Below are positions 24,919-32,967 of a stretch of DNA of 64,000 nucleotides, piece by piece. The notes under the pieces were generated by a model. It worked only from the letters and a program-made list of their open reading frames with translations. It had not been told where the DNA came from and made no database searches. Location of the stretch: NCBI RefSeq assembly GCF_003342675.1, contig NZ_CP031149.1, positions 1 through 64,000 of the forward strand, in the 5' to 3' direction. The position numbers and the translations under genes are program-made. The first letter of the stretch is position 1; each line of letters begins with the position of its first letter. This DNA comes from Haloplanus rubicundus. Its GTDB lineage: Archaea > Halobacteriota > Halobacteria > Halobacteriales > Haloferacaceae.

Positions 24919-26726
24919 GTGGAAACACCGACAGTGTCCACCTCTCTGAGGATGGTCACGAGAAGAACGGTAGAACCGAAATCGAATATGAGAACCCGAC
25001 CCACATCGCCCGTCGCTACGATGGGTGGTTCGCCGATCTCCGTTCCCTCGATCGCGAGGAACACCGTCGCCTGGACGGTAACGTGGAGTCGCCGACTATC
25101 CGCTGGCACGCCGGCCTCGATGAGCCAGAGCGTCGCCTCGATGCGGACGACGTGGAGTCGCAAGGCGCAATATCCGAATTCACGTCTGGCTCCGAACACG
25201 AGTTCGAGACTGACAAGCACGAGAGCGAGAGTTCCGATGATTACTACGGCTGGTACAACGACCAACCGATGGTCCCATCCCGTAGTGACGAGCGGAGGGC
25301 TGAAATGAACGCGAGAGGCCGTCCGGCTGACGCGATCTCTGAACCCGACGCTCTCTCGACTGGCGAGTACATCTACATGGGCCACGACCGCCTGACCGAC
25401 CCAACTGGCGATCAGTTGACGGGCACAGCGTCTGGTCTTGAAGAGTACATCCCCACGAGTTCGTCTACTGCCCCCGTACAGTTGGGACAGAAGCTCGAAC
25501 CTGTCGAGACCCTCGACCTGGACACTCAACGGCTTCGTGAGCTGAAGATCATCCCCAACGATGAACAGACGCCTCGCGAATCAGAAGGTGTCACGACGTC
25601 CGAATTAGAAGTGCTGCTTCCCTATGGCGAAGTTGCCTCCCTTCGGAGCGTCGTGCCGAACCCCGAGGACTACTCTCGGTCGTCGATAGCCGGAATCGAA
25701 TTCCGCCTAGCGTTGGATGAAGAGCTCAAGCGGAGCTCTCATGGTATCGACGAAAACGGTCACATGACGGGTGTGGCTGCTCTCTTGAATCAACACACAG
25801 ACCTCCTTGCTCGTTTCCGCACGGAACACGATCGCACGCTTCCTGAGCGACGGGATCGGAACCGGCGGAGCTTCGAACAACGGTTCAAACAGCAGATCTA
25901 CGACCGTGCTGCTCCGTTGCGCGAGCTGGGTAAGGAAGATCCCGATCTTCGTGAAGAAATTCTTGCCGAGACACGCAGACTGCTTGGCGGGAATGCACTG
26001 CACGAAATTCGGAAACCACCGGTCACTGTCGCTTCCCAACTTGCACGCCGTGTGCAGGCTGGGACGGACATCACGACCGCGTTCCTTTCGCTTGTCGAAG
26101 AGGAGCAGACCGACCCGAGAAACGTCATCAGGATCAACGCGATTTTGAAGGCGAATCTCGCGTCCTCGAAAGGCTATGTCACGACACAGGGCGTCGTGAA
26201 GAAAATCTACTATCCACCAGTTCCTAGCCTGAAGTTTGCTATGATCCTGAAGGATGGTAACCGCCGTGAGGACGAGGTCCGCGTTTCTGTTTGGGAGTCC
26301 AGCGAATACGAAGAGACTGCGTCAACGGCTGACCCCGGCGATGTCGATGGCGAAGTCCTGATCTCGAAGAAGATCTTCATCGAACCGAACGAAGGCGACG
26401 TTGTGCGGCTGGTGGATTTCAAGCTTCCACGGGAGAGATCCAAGCAGACGTATCAAGGTCAACCGAAGCTCGATTCACGATGGGCATCTGAAATCGAGAT
26501 TGTCGAACGCGCTCCTGTCAAGTCATCCGATCAGACGTCGACGACTGCCAGACCACAACGTGTTGGTCGTTCGTTGAGTCCGTCAGATGATGGTGAACCA
26601 GTTCCCCGGAGTGAGGCTGCGAATTTCGACGGTGAAGTTTGTATCTCCTGGCCCGAGCCAGCGATGACTGCTGACTTTATCACCGATGAGCTCACCCGCA
26701 TTGCCCAGACTGGTGATGCTGTATGA
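24915..26726 (+). CDS. OB-fold (RPA-like) plasmid protein
   Basis: A 603-residue protein. The first 280 residues are acidic and poorly ordered. A helical region follows (FEQRFKQQIYDRAAPLRELG), then VASQLARRVQAGTDITTAFL at about 380 and an OB fold (YVTTQGVVKKIYYPPVPS, LKFAMILKDGNRREDEVRVS, NEGDVVRLVDFKLP) at about 425-545. The layout (helical region, LxRRVxxGxD motif, OB fold) matches the OB-TFIIS protein at 21381-23123, so the two look like distant paralogues, here without the zinc ribbon. Single-strand DNA binding in plasmid replication is likely. It is the only plus-strand gene of this block, and its start lies within an inverted repeat. Confidence 0.65.
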   Translation: MSGNTDSVHLSEDGHEKNGRTEIEYENPTHIARRYDGWFADLRSLDREEHRRLDGNVESPTIRWHAGLDEPERRLDADDVESQGAISEFTSGSEHEFETDKHESESSDDYYGWYNDQPMVPSRSDERRAEMNARGRPADAISEPDALSTGEYIYMGHDRLTDPTGDQLTGTASGLEEYIPTSSSTAPVQLGQKLEPVETLDLDTQRLRELKIIPNDEQTPRESEGVTTSELEVLLPYGEVASLRSVVPNPEDYSRSSIAGIEFRLALDEELKRSSHGIDENGHMTGVAALLNQHTDLLARFRTEHDRTLPERRDRNRRSFEQRFKQQIYDRAAPLRELGKEDPDLREEILAETRRLLGGNALHEIRKPPVTVASQLARRVQAGTDITTAFLSLVEEEQTDPRNVIRINAILKANLASSKGYVTTQGVVKKIYYPPVPSLKFAMILKDGNRREDEVRVSVWESSEYEETASTADPGDVDGEVLISKKIFIEPNEGDVVRLVDFKLPRERSKQTYQGQPKLDSRWASEIEIVERAPVKSSDQTSTTARPQRVGRSLSPSDDGEPVPRSEAANFDGEVCISWPEPAMTADFITDELTRIAQTGDAV

Positions 26727-27254
26727 GTACACGCGTAGTGCGTACTCCTCGGTATGGATTCGATGACGGAATACCGTCTCCGTACTGTCACCCCGAAATG
26801 TAACGAACCCTAACAACAACCCGAGTTCCCAGACGAACTCAGAAAACTAAATCTTCCTTTTGCCAAACCACAGAGCAAGTGGTCTTGCTGCCGGTCGCAA
26901 CCTCACAATCATCCATGTTCGGAGTCCCGAAGCGACGTGGAATAATGTGGAGGATGTGACGAGTGTGACGGATGTGACGCTACATTGAATGTGAACGGCA
27001 AATCGATTTATACTGCTACAGCGTTGGGTGCGGTACGGTTGCAAGCCGGGATGCTCAGATATTCCGCCTGCTGACGCGACCGGCCATAACACTCTCCAAC
27101 AGCACGGAATTGGCTCGATTCTGCCCCCGTTGCGGCATTGACGTGGGCGGATTGAGCGGATTCTGTCTCCACCGATGACACCGAAATCTCCATTGATAGC
27201 GAATGGCAGACGGCGATACACAGTTGATACTCACGTAACTGGTCGGCGATCGCG
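26727..27254. other. Intergenic region before the origin
   Basis: About 530 bases with no convincing gene. Three consecutive near-identical 9-base units (consensus GRTGTGAC with one variable base) lie at 26952-26979. A TATA-like TTTATACTG is at about 27007. Confidence 0.35.
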
Positions 27255-27719
27255 ATGACGAGTTGGCGCAGCGACGACGAGACAGGTGACGATGAGCAGT
27301 GGTACGAAGTTCAGTTGTCGGTCCCGTGGGTCGTCCCCGGCGTGAAGAGCGTTCAGGATGCAATCAATATTGCAGTTGCACAAGTCGGTGAGCGGACGAA
27401 GTCAACAGAAGCACGGTCGTCGGAGATCCTTGTTCAAGATGTTGGCTGTCCCTCCTGTGGGTATGAAATGGAGGCGGCGCTCTGTACGACGGATTTTGCG
27501 CTGGTCGTACTGACTGTTATCGTCGAGATGTTGGCAGAGTCTCACGAGGAGAGCGAGCGTGTCGCGAAGCGCGAGTTGGGCGTCCGCATGAAGGACATCC
27601 CGCTCACGGTGTTGGAGACGCGACCGGTTGACGAAGCGGATGAAAAGCCAGAAATGAACTTCGCGGATCTTGGTCGCGACGTCCAATCCAGAAGCGAAAC
27701 AAAGCAAACGCAAGGATAA
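27255..27719 (+). CDS. UPF0212 (DUF555) family protein
   Basis: A 154-residue protein. VVPGVKSVQDAINIAVAQVG, then VGCPSCGYEMEAALCTTDFA, then RVAKRELGVRMKDIPLTVLE follow the order and spacing of archaeal UPF0212/DUF555 proteins, which are usually chromosomal and of unknown function. The CPSCG with a later Cys suggests a metal site. It sits immediately beside the replication origin, upstream of the first ORB-like site, and may belong to the replication module. Confidence 0.7.
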   Translation: MTSWRSDDETGDDEQWYEVQLSVPWVVPGVKSVQDAINIAVAQVGERTKSTEARSSEILVQDVGCPSCGYEMEAALCTTDFALVVLTVIVEMLAESHEESERVAKRELGVRMKDIPLTVLETRPVDEADEKPEMNFADLGRDVQSRSETKQTQG

Positions 27720-27730
27720 TTGCTACAAGA

Positions 27731-28229
27731 ACACCCCCCGGAGTGTGAATGGAATCCTTGATCGACACCCCTCGGTGTGAATGGGTGAATAGATGACGAA
27801 TTGATATAACCACACCCCCACACCCCTCAGTGTGAATGGTGTACCACCGCTCATACCAGGTTTAATCTTTCGTGATCAACGTCAGTACGGTCACGACTGG
27901 TAGTCTCCCTTCGCTTCGCTCAGCCATCGGCTGCGGCGTAACCGCCTCGCCTTGTAGAACTACTCTACTCGGAGGGCTGTTTATGCCGGAATATAATAAA
28001 ATTAACTACTAGTGCGGTAGCGGTGCGGTTGTCGGTGCAGTTGAACACACTGGACAGACAACACAGCAACAAATACCGCCCGGTGGTAAGGATATCTTTA
28101 GGTACAGACGGTCTAGAGGGCGTTCGCGACATTACTGCCGTGTGTTCTCTTTCCGGTTAGACTGAGGAACGAGTGTTAATTTAGTATCACTGTGTCCTAT
28201 GGTGGACCATTCACACCGAGGGGTGTGGG
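27731..28229. other. Replication origin: inverted ORB-like sites around an AT-rich core
   Basis: Three ORB-like sites of the form ACACCCCTCGGTGTGAATGG (27731-27752, 27765-27786, 27820-27842) point one way. A fourth, CCATTCACACCGAGGGGTGT at 28207-28229, points the other way. Between them is AT-rich DNA, notably AATATAATAAAATTAACTA near 27992-28010, a fair duplex-unwinding candidate. This matches the known haloarchaeal plan of ORBs flanking an unwinding element next to orc1/cdc6. Confidence 0.8.
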
Positions 28230-28234
28230 AGGTA

Positions 28235-29500
28235 TCACCCCATCAGCTCTTGGAGTTCTGGTGTCGAATTAATCAGCCCTCTCCGGGTGCTTTCTACTTC
28301 ACCCTGTAACGAGTATGATCTGAACTTCCCGTCATCTCCGCCCTCTTTCTTCTTCGACTCGAGAACACCCGTTGTCACGTGTTTATTTAACAGCTCGAGA
28401 GCACGATTGTATCCTTTCGGCTCAACACGGACATCTTTCGCGACTGTTTCGTACACTTGATGTATTTCTGAAGTTCGAAACCATTCTTTCTCCGGGTTGT
28501 TCCGATCAAGTCGAGTAAGTGCAAACAGGAGTAGCTTCCCTGATAATGGTGTTCCCTTGACCATTTCCATGAATAGTTCTACTTCAACGAGCTCGTCAGC
28601 TTCAGAGACGTGGTCCGCCGTGACGATCTCGCCACCCTCTTCGTCGGCAACCTCACCAGCGTTTCGTAACAACCGAACTGCACGGCGGGCGTCACCGTGT
28701 TCATCGGCCGCGAGCTCGGCCACTTTCGAGATCACATCATCTTCCAGTACTTTTTGGTAAAATGCGTCACGGCGATTATCCAGAATAGAGACAAGCTGAT
28801 CCTCCTCGTAGGGTGTGAATGTCCAGTGCTTGGGCTGAAGCGTTGATTGAGCCCTTGAATCAATATCCCCTTTGAATTCAATATCGTTTGAAATGCCGAT
28901 CGTCACCACAGGGAAGTTAACATCATCTTTCGATTTGGCCCTCGACAGTGTGTAGAGAATCTCGTTGATTTCGCCGTGTTTATCGATCTCGTCGATTATA
29001 ACAACAAGCCCACCCGGAAACTCTCTTTCAACAATAGGCCATAGTTTCTTGTCACGATAATGTTCCGCTGATAGACCCAGAGATGGGACGTCGACTGGAT
29101 CGTTGGCTTTGGCATTCACTTGTTCTGCTATCTTACGAAAAGTAGAGGTGTATGTCGATATTGGATCTGGATTAACATACGCCGTAACAATAGACCCATC
29201 AGTCCCTTCTGTCGTTGCCTCGAGGCGCTCACAGACGTGCCTAGCGACCAGTGTCTTCCCGGTCCCTGTCTCCCCCCACATCACGATGTTGTCCGGAACA
29301 TCGTCCGTCCTCATCTTACGGAGATTCTTCGCCAAGGATTTTATTTTATCATCACGTCCGACGATCCGATTCGCATCTGGGACATTATCTATTTCGAGCA
29401 GCCACGGTTTCTCAAAGATTTTTGATTTATATTCGTCGCTCTGATCGTCGACACTCAAAATCTCGTCAACAGTTGTCTGGGTTGTATTGTTATCCGTCAT
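28235..29500 (-). CDS. orc: Origin recognition protein Orc1/Cdc6
   Basis: An AAA+ initiator that binds ORB repeats and starts replication. Walker A is GETGTGKT (residues 76-83) and Walker B is VVIIDEIDKH. The sensor region and a C-terminal winged helix (DRNNPEKEWFRTSEIHQVYE) follow. I use the ATG at 29500 rather than 29521, because a TATA-like CTTTATGTG at about 29527-29535 would place the transcript start close to 29500, giving a leaderless message. ORB-like sites flank the gene on both sides, as expected for the initiator of a nearby origin. Confidence 0.95.
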   Translation of the reverse strand: MTDNNTTQTTVDEILSVDDQSDEYKSKIFEKPWLLEIDNVPDANRIVGRDDKIKSLAKNLRKMRTDDVPDNIVMWGETGTGKTLVARHVCERLEATTEGTDGSIVTAYVNPDPISTYTSTFRKIAEQVNAKANDPVDVPSLGLSAEHYRDKKLWPIVEREFPGGLVVIIDEIDKHGEINEILYTLSRAKSKDDVNFPVVTIGISNDIEFKGDIDSRAQSTLQPKHWTFTPYEEDQLVSILDNRRDAFYQKVLEDDVISKVAELAADEHGDARRAVRLLRNAGEVADEEGGEIVTADHVSEADELVEVELFMEMVKGTPLSGKLLLFALTRLDRNNPEKEWFRTSEIHQVYETVAKDVRVEPKGYNRALELLNKHVTTGVLESKKKEGGDDGKFRSYSLQGEVESTRRGLINSTPELQELMG

Positions 29501-29629
29501 ATTGAGGACATCCGATCCCATTCACATAAAGGTAACCGACCCTCGATGTGATAGGCCAATCCATATTCACGTTTTAGAAGAACTGAGAGTGCGGTTCCGT
29601 ATGTATATAAATTCCGGAAAGTAAAGGAT

Positions 29630-29844
29630 CCCATTCACACTCCGGGGGGCAAACTGGGGATTCCATTCACACCGAGGGGGGTCAAATCGAGGACCCCATT
29701 CTCACTCCGGGGTCAAACTGGATATCCCATTCACACCGAGGGGGGTCAAATCGAGGACCCCATTCTCACTCCGGGGTCAAACTGGATATCCCATTCACAC
29801 CGAGGGGGGTCAAATCGAGGACCCCATTCACACTGAGGGGTGCT
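29630..29844. repeat. Array of seven ORB-like iterons with a 64-bp tandem unit
   Basis: Seven sites of the form CCATTCACACCGAGGGG or CCATTCTCACTCCGGGG, centred about 32 bases apart and all in one orientation, start near 29630, 29661, 29694, 29725, 29757, 29789 and 29821. Two alternating subtypes form a 64-base tandem repeat. They lie upstream of orc and probably control both initiation and orc transcription. Confidence 0.8.
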
Positions 29845-29895
29845 GGATAGCGATTAAAGAGAAGAGAAATTTTAGTGTAGAGGATATCATCGACG

Positions 29896-30576
29896 TTAGT
29901 CTCGGAATTCCTCATCGAGGAGGTTGCGCTCGGCGGGATCGCCGTCGTACGTGAACGAGACGAGTTCGTAGAAGTCTTGATTCGTCCGATCCTCAAGATA
30001 CACGCTGTAGTCCGTGTCCGCGTCGGGTTCGTCATCTTCGCCGTAGCCGAGGACGAGATACTCGGTCTCCGTCTCGTCGACGACGAAGTGAGACCGATCG
30101 ACAAACCACTTATTCTCGACTCTGTACCAGCCCTCGTCCTTATTGATATGGAAGATGCGGCCGTACTCTGGGTTTCCACCGTTTTTCGAGACTCTGATGG
30201 GATACATCGTCGGAACGGCGTACTCGTCGGAACTCTTCCAGTCACCGATATCGACGGCCAGATCGAAGGTAAGGTCGACAAGCCAGACAGGGCCGTGATA
30301 TTCGGTGTCATCCTCGTATTCGTTAATGATACGGTAGAAATGGTACGGGTCGGAAACCGAGGCGGTGAGCGGGAAGACAGGCTCATCCGAGTCAGGCGTC
30401 GGGCTCGAACTCTCCCCACCATCATTCGTCCCGCCACTAGCGCTGGAGCTGGAGCAGCCGGCGAACGCGGTGATTGCTCCAGCGCCGGCGAGCGCACCGG
30501 TCTCCTGGAGGAATGACCGGCGACCGAGAGTACTGTTCGAGTGCTGTGCGTCCGCAGAGGTATTGTTGGAGTTCAT
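29896..30576 (-). CDS. Tat-exported lipoprotein
   Basis: A 226-residue secreted lipoprotein. Signal: LGRRSFLQETGALAGAGA, then ITAFAGCSS with a lipobox Cys, followed by a Ser/Gly/Thr linker. The mature domain is beta-rich and acidic (VWLVDLTFDLAVDIGDWKSS, WFVDRSHFVVDETETEYLVL). No known family. A recurrent leader lies about 55 bases upstream. Confidence 0.75.
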   Translation of the reverse strand: MNSNNTSADAQHSNSTLGRRSFLQETGALAGAGAITAFAGCSSSSASGGTNDGGESSSPTPDSDEPVFPLTASVSDPYHFYRIINEYEDDTEYHGPVWLVDLTFDLAVDIGDWKSSDEYAVPTMYPIRVSKNGGNPEYGRIFHINKDEGWYRVENKWFVDRSHFVVDETETEYLVLGYGEDDEPDADTDYSVYLEDRTNQDFYELVSFTYDGDPAERNLLDEEFRD

Positions 30577-30630
30577 GATTGGAATGAACGAAATCGACCG
30601 AGAACAGCGGTTACGCCGCCTCTCCGATCT

Positions 30631-30661
30631 CCATCACTCCTCTTCAGGGCCCAATACTCAC
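30631..30661 (-). promoter_or_regulatory. Recurrent G/C hairpin leader, copy 7
   Basis: On the minus strand: GTGAGTATTGGGCCCTGAAG, then AGGAGTGATGG, upstream of the Tat lipoprotein starting at 30576. The stem is weaker here, but the flanking GAGTATTGG is kept. Confidence 0.45.
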
Positions 30662-30871
30662 ACGATGCCGAGGAAGGAGCTTGGTGGGTGTTCATAGTCA
30701 GAACTAGCAGTGAAACGCAGGCATAACTCTTCGCGAACCACATTCAACTGAAGCGGTAGCGCAGAGTACTCTTCCTCAAGGAGCGACAGAAGGAGCGAGT
30801 AGGGGGGAGGAGCGCGTTCATATCGGTTACAAACGCTAAAGCATAGGTAGCCACTTGTCCACATTGAAATT

Positions 30872-32128
30872 GTGGCAGACGACTACGTGCGTCGGACGGC
30901 AATCACTCGTCTCGAAGTTACGGACGTGCAACGCGACCTCCTCGAAGATACTATCACCGAGTGGAAGCGTGGTTGCCAAATCGCCACGGATCTGGCCTGG
31001 AGCAAGTGCAACATCAAGAGCGACGTACAGCCCCTCGCCTACGACGACGTGCGCGAACACACCGACCTCGGTAGTCAGCACGCGATTCTCGCCACCCACC
31101 AAGCCGCCCAAGCCATAACGGGCTGCATCGAACGCCGATCCAAAGGCAAGAAGACCAGTAAGCCCACGTTCATCGCACCCACGGTGAAGTACGACACCCG
31201 GTCAATGACGATGTTCGAGGACGGTACAGTGTCGCTCTCTACAACAGAGAGTCGCGTCCGGTGTGACCTTGCTCTACCCGACGCTGAGGATGGCTACCAA
31301 CGGCAGTACCTGGACTCCGACGAATGGAGCGTCACGGAAAGTACGCTCACTGCCCGCGACGGCAACTACTTCTTGCATATCGGCTTCCGCCGACATAAGA
31401 ACGATATCGAACGAAACACCGCCGGGGACGGAACGGTTCTCGGGGTTGACCTCGGTATTGAAAATCTCGCCGTCACAAGTACCGCCACCTTCGTCAGTGG
31501 GCGGGAGTTAACGCACGACCTCCGCGAATTCGAGAAAGTACGTGCCGGGCTCCAACAGACAGGTACTCGAAGCGCTCACCGAACGCTCGAACAGTCGAGT
31601 GGTCGGGAACTTCGCTACGTCCGTGACGTACTCCATCGAGCGTCGAACGCGATAGTGAACGAAGCATTTCGGTACGAGTGTGACGTGATTGCGTTCGAGG
31701 ACTTAACCCATATCCGCGAGCGGACGGGTGCGTCGTGGGGTCACAAATGGGCGTTTCGAACGCTGTACGAGCAAGTGGAGTACAAGGCCGAAGCGGAAGG
31801 TATCTCGGTGAGGCAGGTGGGGTCGGCTTACACGTCCCAACGGTGCGCTGAGTGTGGGTTCACGGCGGACGAGAATCGCACGTCTCGCAACGACTTCCGG
31901 TGTGTGAAGTGCGGGGCGGAGGCGAACGCGGACTACAACGCTGCGAAGAATATCGGTATGCGGTACGTCCGTCGAGGCCAACAGTCGTCTCGGCGGACGG
32001 GCGACAGTCAACTCGCCCTGAAGTCCGGAACAGTGACGCCGAGTGGCGGATTCACCGCCTACCCGGATGGGTTTGAGGCCGAATTCATGGACAAGCCCCA
32101 CCCTCCACGAGCGAACCCCTCAGGGTGA
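30872..32128 (+). CDS. tnpB: TnpB RNA-guided nuclease homologue
   Basis: A 418-residue TnpB starting with GTG. The RuvC triad looks complete: Asp in LGVDLGIENL (about 192), Glu in DVIAFEDLTHIRE (about 275) and Asp in NADYNAAKNI (about 353). A four-Cys zinc finger (CAECGF...CVKCG) lies before the last motif. It diverges clearly from the other two TnpBs in the window. It probably works with an omega RNA made from its 3' end to cut DNA next to a short motif and help keep the element in place. Confidence 0.93.
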   Translation: MADDYVRRTAITRLEVTDVQRDLLEDTITEWKRGCQIATDLAWSKCNIKSDVQPLAYDDVREHTDLGSQHAILATHQAAQAITGCIERRSKGKKTSKPTFIAPTVKYDTRSMTMFEDGTVSLSTTESRVRCDLALPDAEDGYQRQYLDSDEWSVTESTLTARDGNYFLHIGFRRHKNDIERNTAGDGTVLGVDLGIENLAVTSTATFVSGRELTHDLREFEKVRAGLQQTGTRSAHRTLEQSSGRELRYVRDVLHRASNAIVNEAFRYECDVIAFEDLTHIRERTGASWGHKWAFRTLYEQVEYKAEAEGISVRQVGSAYTSQRCAECGFTADENRTSRNDFRCVKCGAEANADYNAAKNIGMRYVRRGQQSSRRTGDSQLALKSGTVTPSGGFTAYPDGFEAEFMDKPHPPRANPSG

Positions 32129-32150
32129 GCGAAGTAGAGTGGGGTAGTTG
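30872..32150 (+). mobile_element. IS1341-type TnpB-only element, second copy
   Basis: A lone tnpB followed by a long hairpin (CCCCACCCTCCACGAG...AGTAGAGTGGGG, about 32098-32146), which is probably the 3' end of the guide RNA and the element's right end. The left end is not defined. No tnpA is present. Confidence 0.55.
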
Positions 32151-32253
32151 ACTGTAGCCGCCACATTTCACGGTGTGCAGCGGGTGCTCTGACCGCAATT
32201 GGTGACGTTGACGGTATCTCCAGACTGAGATGGAGTCGTATGTAAGGCTGAAA

Positions 32254-32300
32254 TCCTACGTTACAGTACGAACGTAGGTGCCGTTTGGTGTTGCGTAGGA
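32254..32300 (+). promoter_or_regulatory. Second copy of the TCCTACGT inverted-repeat element
   Basis: TCCTACGTTAC at 32254-32264 pairs with GTTGCGTAGGA at 32290-32300 across a 25-base loop. Compared in the same sense, it shares TCCTACGTNACAGT and the closing GTAGGAC with the element before the PCNA operon. A possible start codon follows 46 bases later. Confidence 0.45.
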
Positions 32301-32346
32301 CAAGAACGGACCGCCGGAACTGACACCCGCTTAAAACTGCTGGCGG

Positions 32347-32643
32347 ATGGTCGAATGGGTACAGAAAGTGACGACGCGAGAGCCAGGTGCGTCGTCAGAC
32401 GTGGGATTGGCAATACTGGCCGACGTCCAAGGACCACGCTCTCAAGCGTATGGTCGGGTCGGCTGTGACTCTCGACGGGGACTCTGCGATGAGTTCGGTG
32501 GCGTTGCCAGATTGCTTTCCAGTGTTGATATGAGTGGACACGGGCAGGACTCGTGCCAAGACTCCGGGAACGGAACCGATGGAAACAGAGTCGAACGGTC
32601 GGTGAGGGCTAAACCGATGGAAACAGAGTCGAACGGTCGGTGA
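32347..32643 (+). CDS. Doubtful small hypothetical protein
   Basis: A 98-codon frame beginning MVEWVQKVTTREPGASSDVG. Its last 25 codons lie in a 38-bp direct repeat, and composition is not clearly haloarchaeal. The only support is its position 46 bases after an inverted-repeat element that precedes a gene elsewhere. Treat it as possible, and perhaps truncated. Confidence 0.25.
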   Translation: MVEWVQKVTTREPGASSDVGLAILADVQGPRSQAYGRVGCDSRRGLCDEFGGVARLLSSVDMSGHGQDSCQDSGNGTDGNRVERSVRAKPMETESNGR

Positions 32644-32649
32644 GGGCTA
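32574..32649. repeat. Perfect 38-bp tandem duplication
   Basis: The 38-base unit beginning AACCGATGGAAACAGAGTCG occurs twice in exact succession. It overlaps the end of the doubtful frame at 32347-32643. Confidence 0.85.
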
Positions 32650-32741
32650 GCGATTGATCGTCGTGAGGCCCGCGATCTTCAACGAAGGCAGTGATAAGCC
32701 GACCTCATCGATGGGGCGAGCACTAATAGATGGTCGAATCG

Positions 32742-32773
32742 CCCCCTCACCTCCTTCGGGGGGCAAAAACTGG
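32742..32773 (-). promoter_or_regulatory. Recurrent G/C hairpin leader, copy 8 (orphan)
   Basis: On the minus strand: CCAGTTTTTGCCCCCC, GAAGG, AGGTGAGGGGG. No minus-strand gene follows; the next feature that way is the second TnpB element. The rest of 32644-32967 holds nothing recognised. Confidence 0.55.
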
Positions 32774-32967
32774 AAAAAAGAAGCGCCAGAGGGAACCAGA
32801 ACTGGGTAGAAGCTAGTCAAGAGTCAAGAGCCGATGTAACAGCATACCGCTTGAGACCAGCGAAACCGCAGTCGTGCCGGGGGCACTCGGCAGATTTTCG
32901 ATGTACAGTGACGCCGTGCCGGAGGGCGACGTTCACCCTAGCCGGACGGGAATATCCCGCGCCGCCC

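Noticed and set aside
29630-29844. Repeat array considered as a CRISPR
   Set aside because: Short spacers are themselves repeated, the units are ORB-like, and no cas genes are present; an origin fits better.
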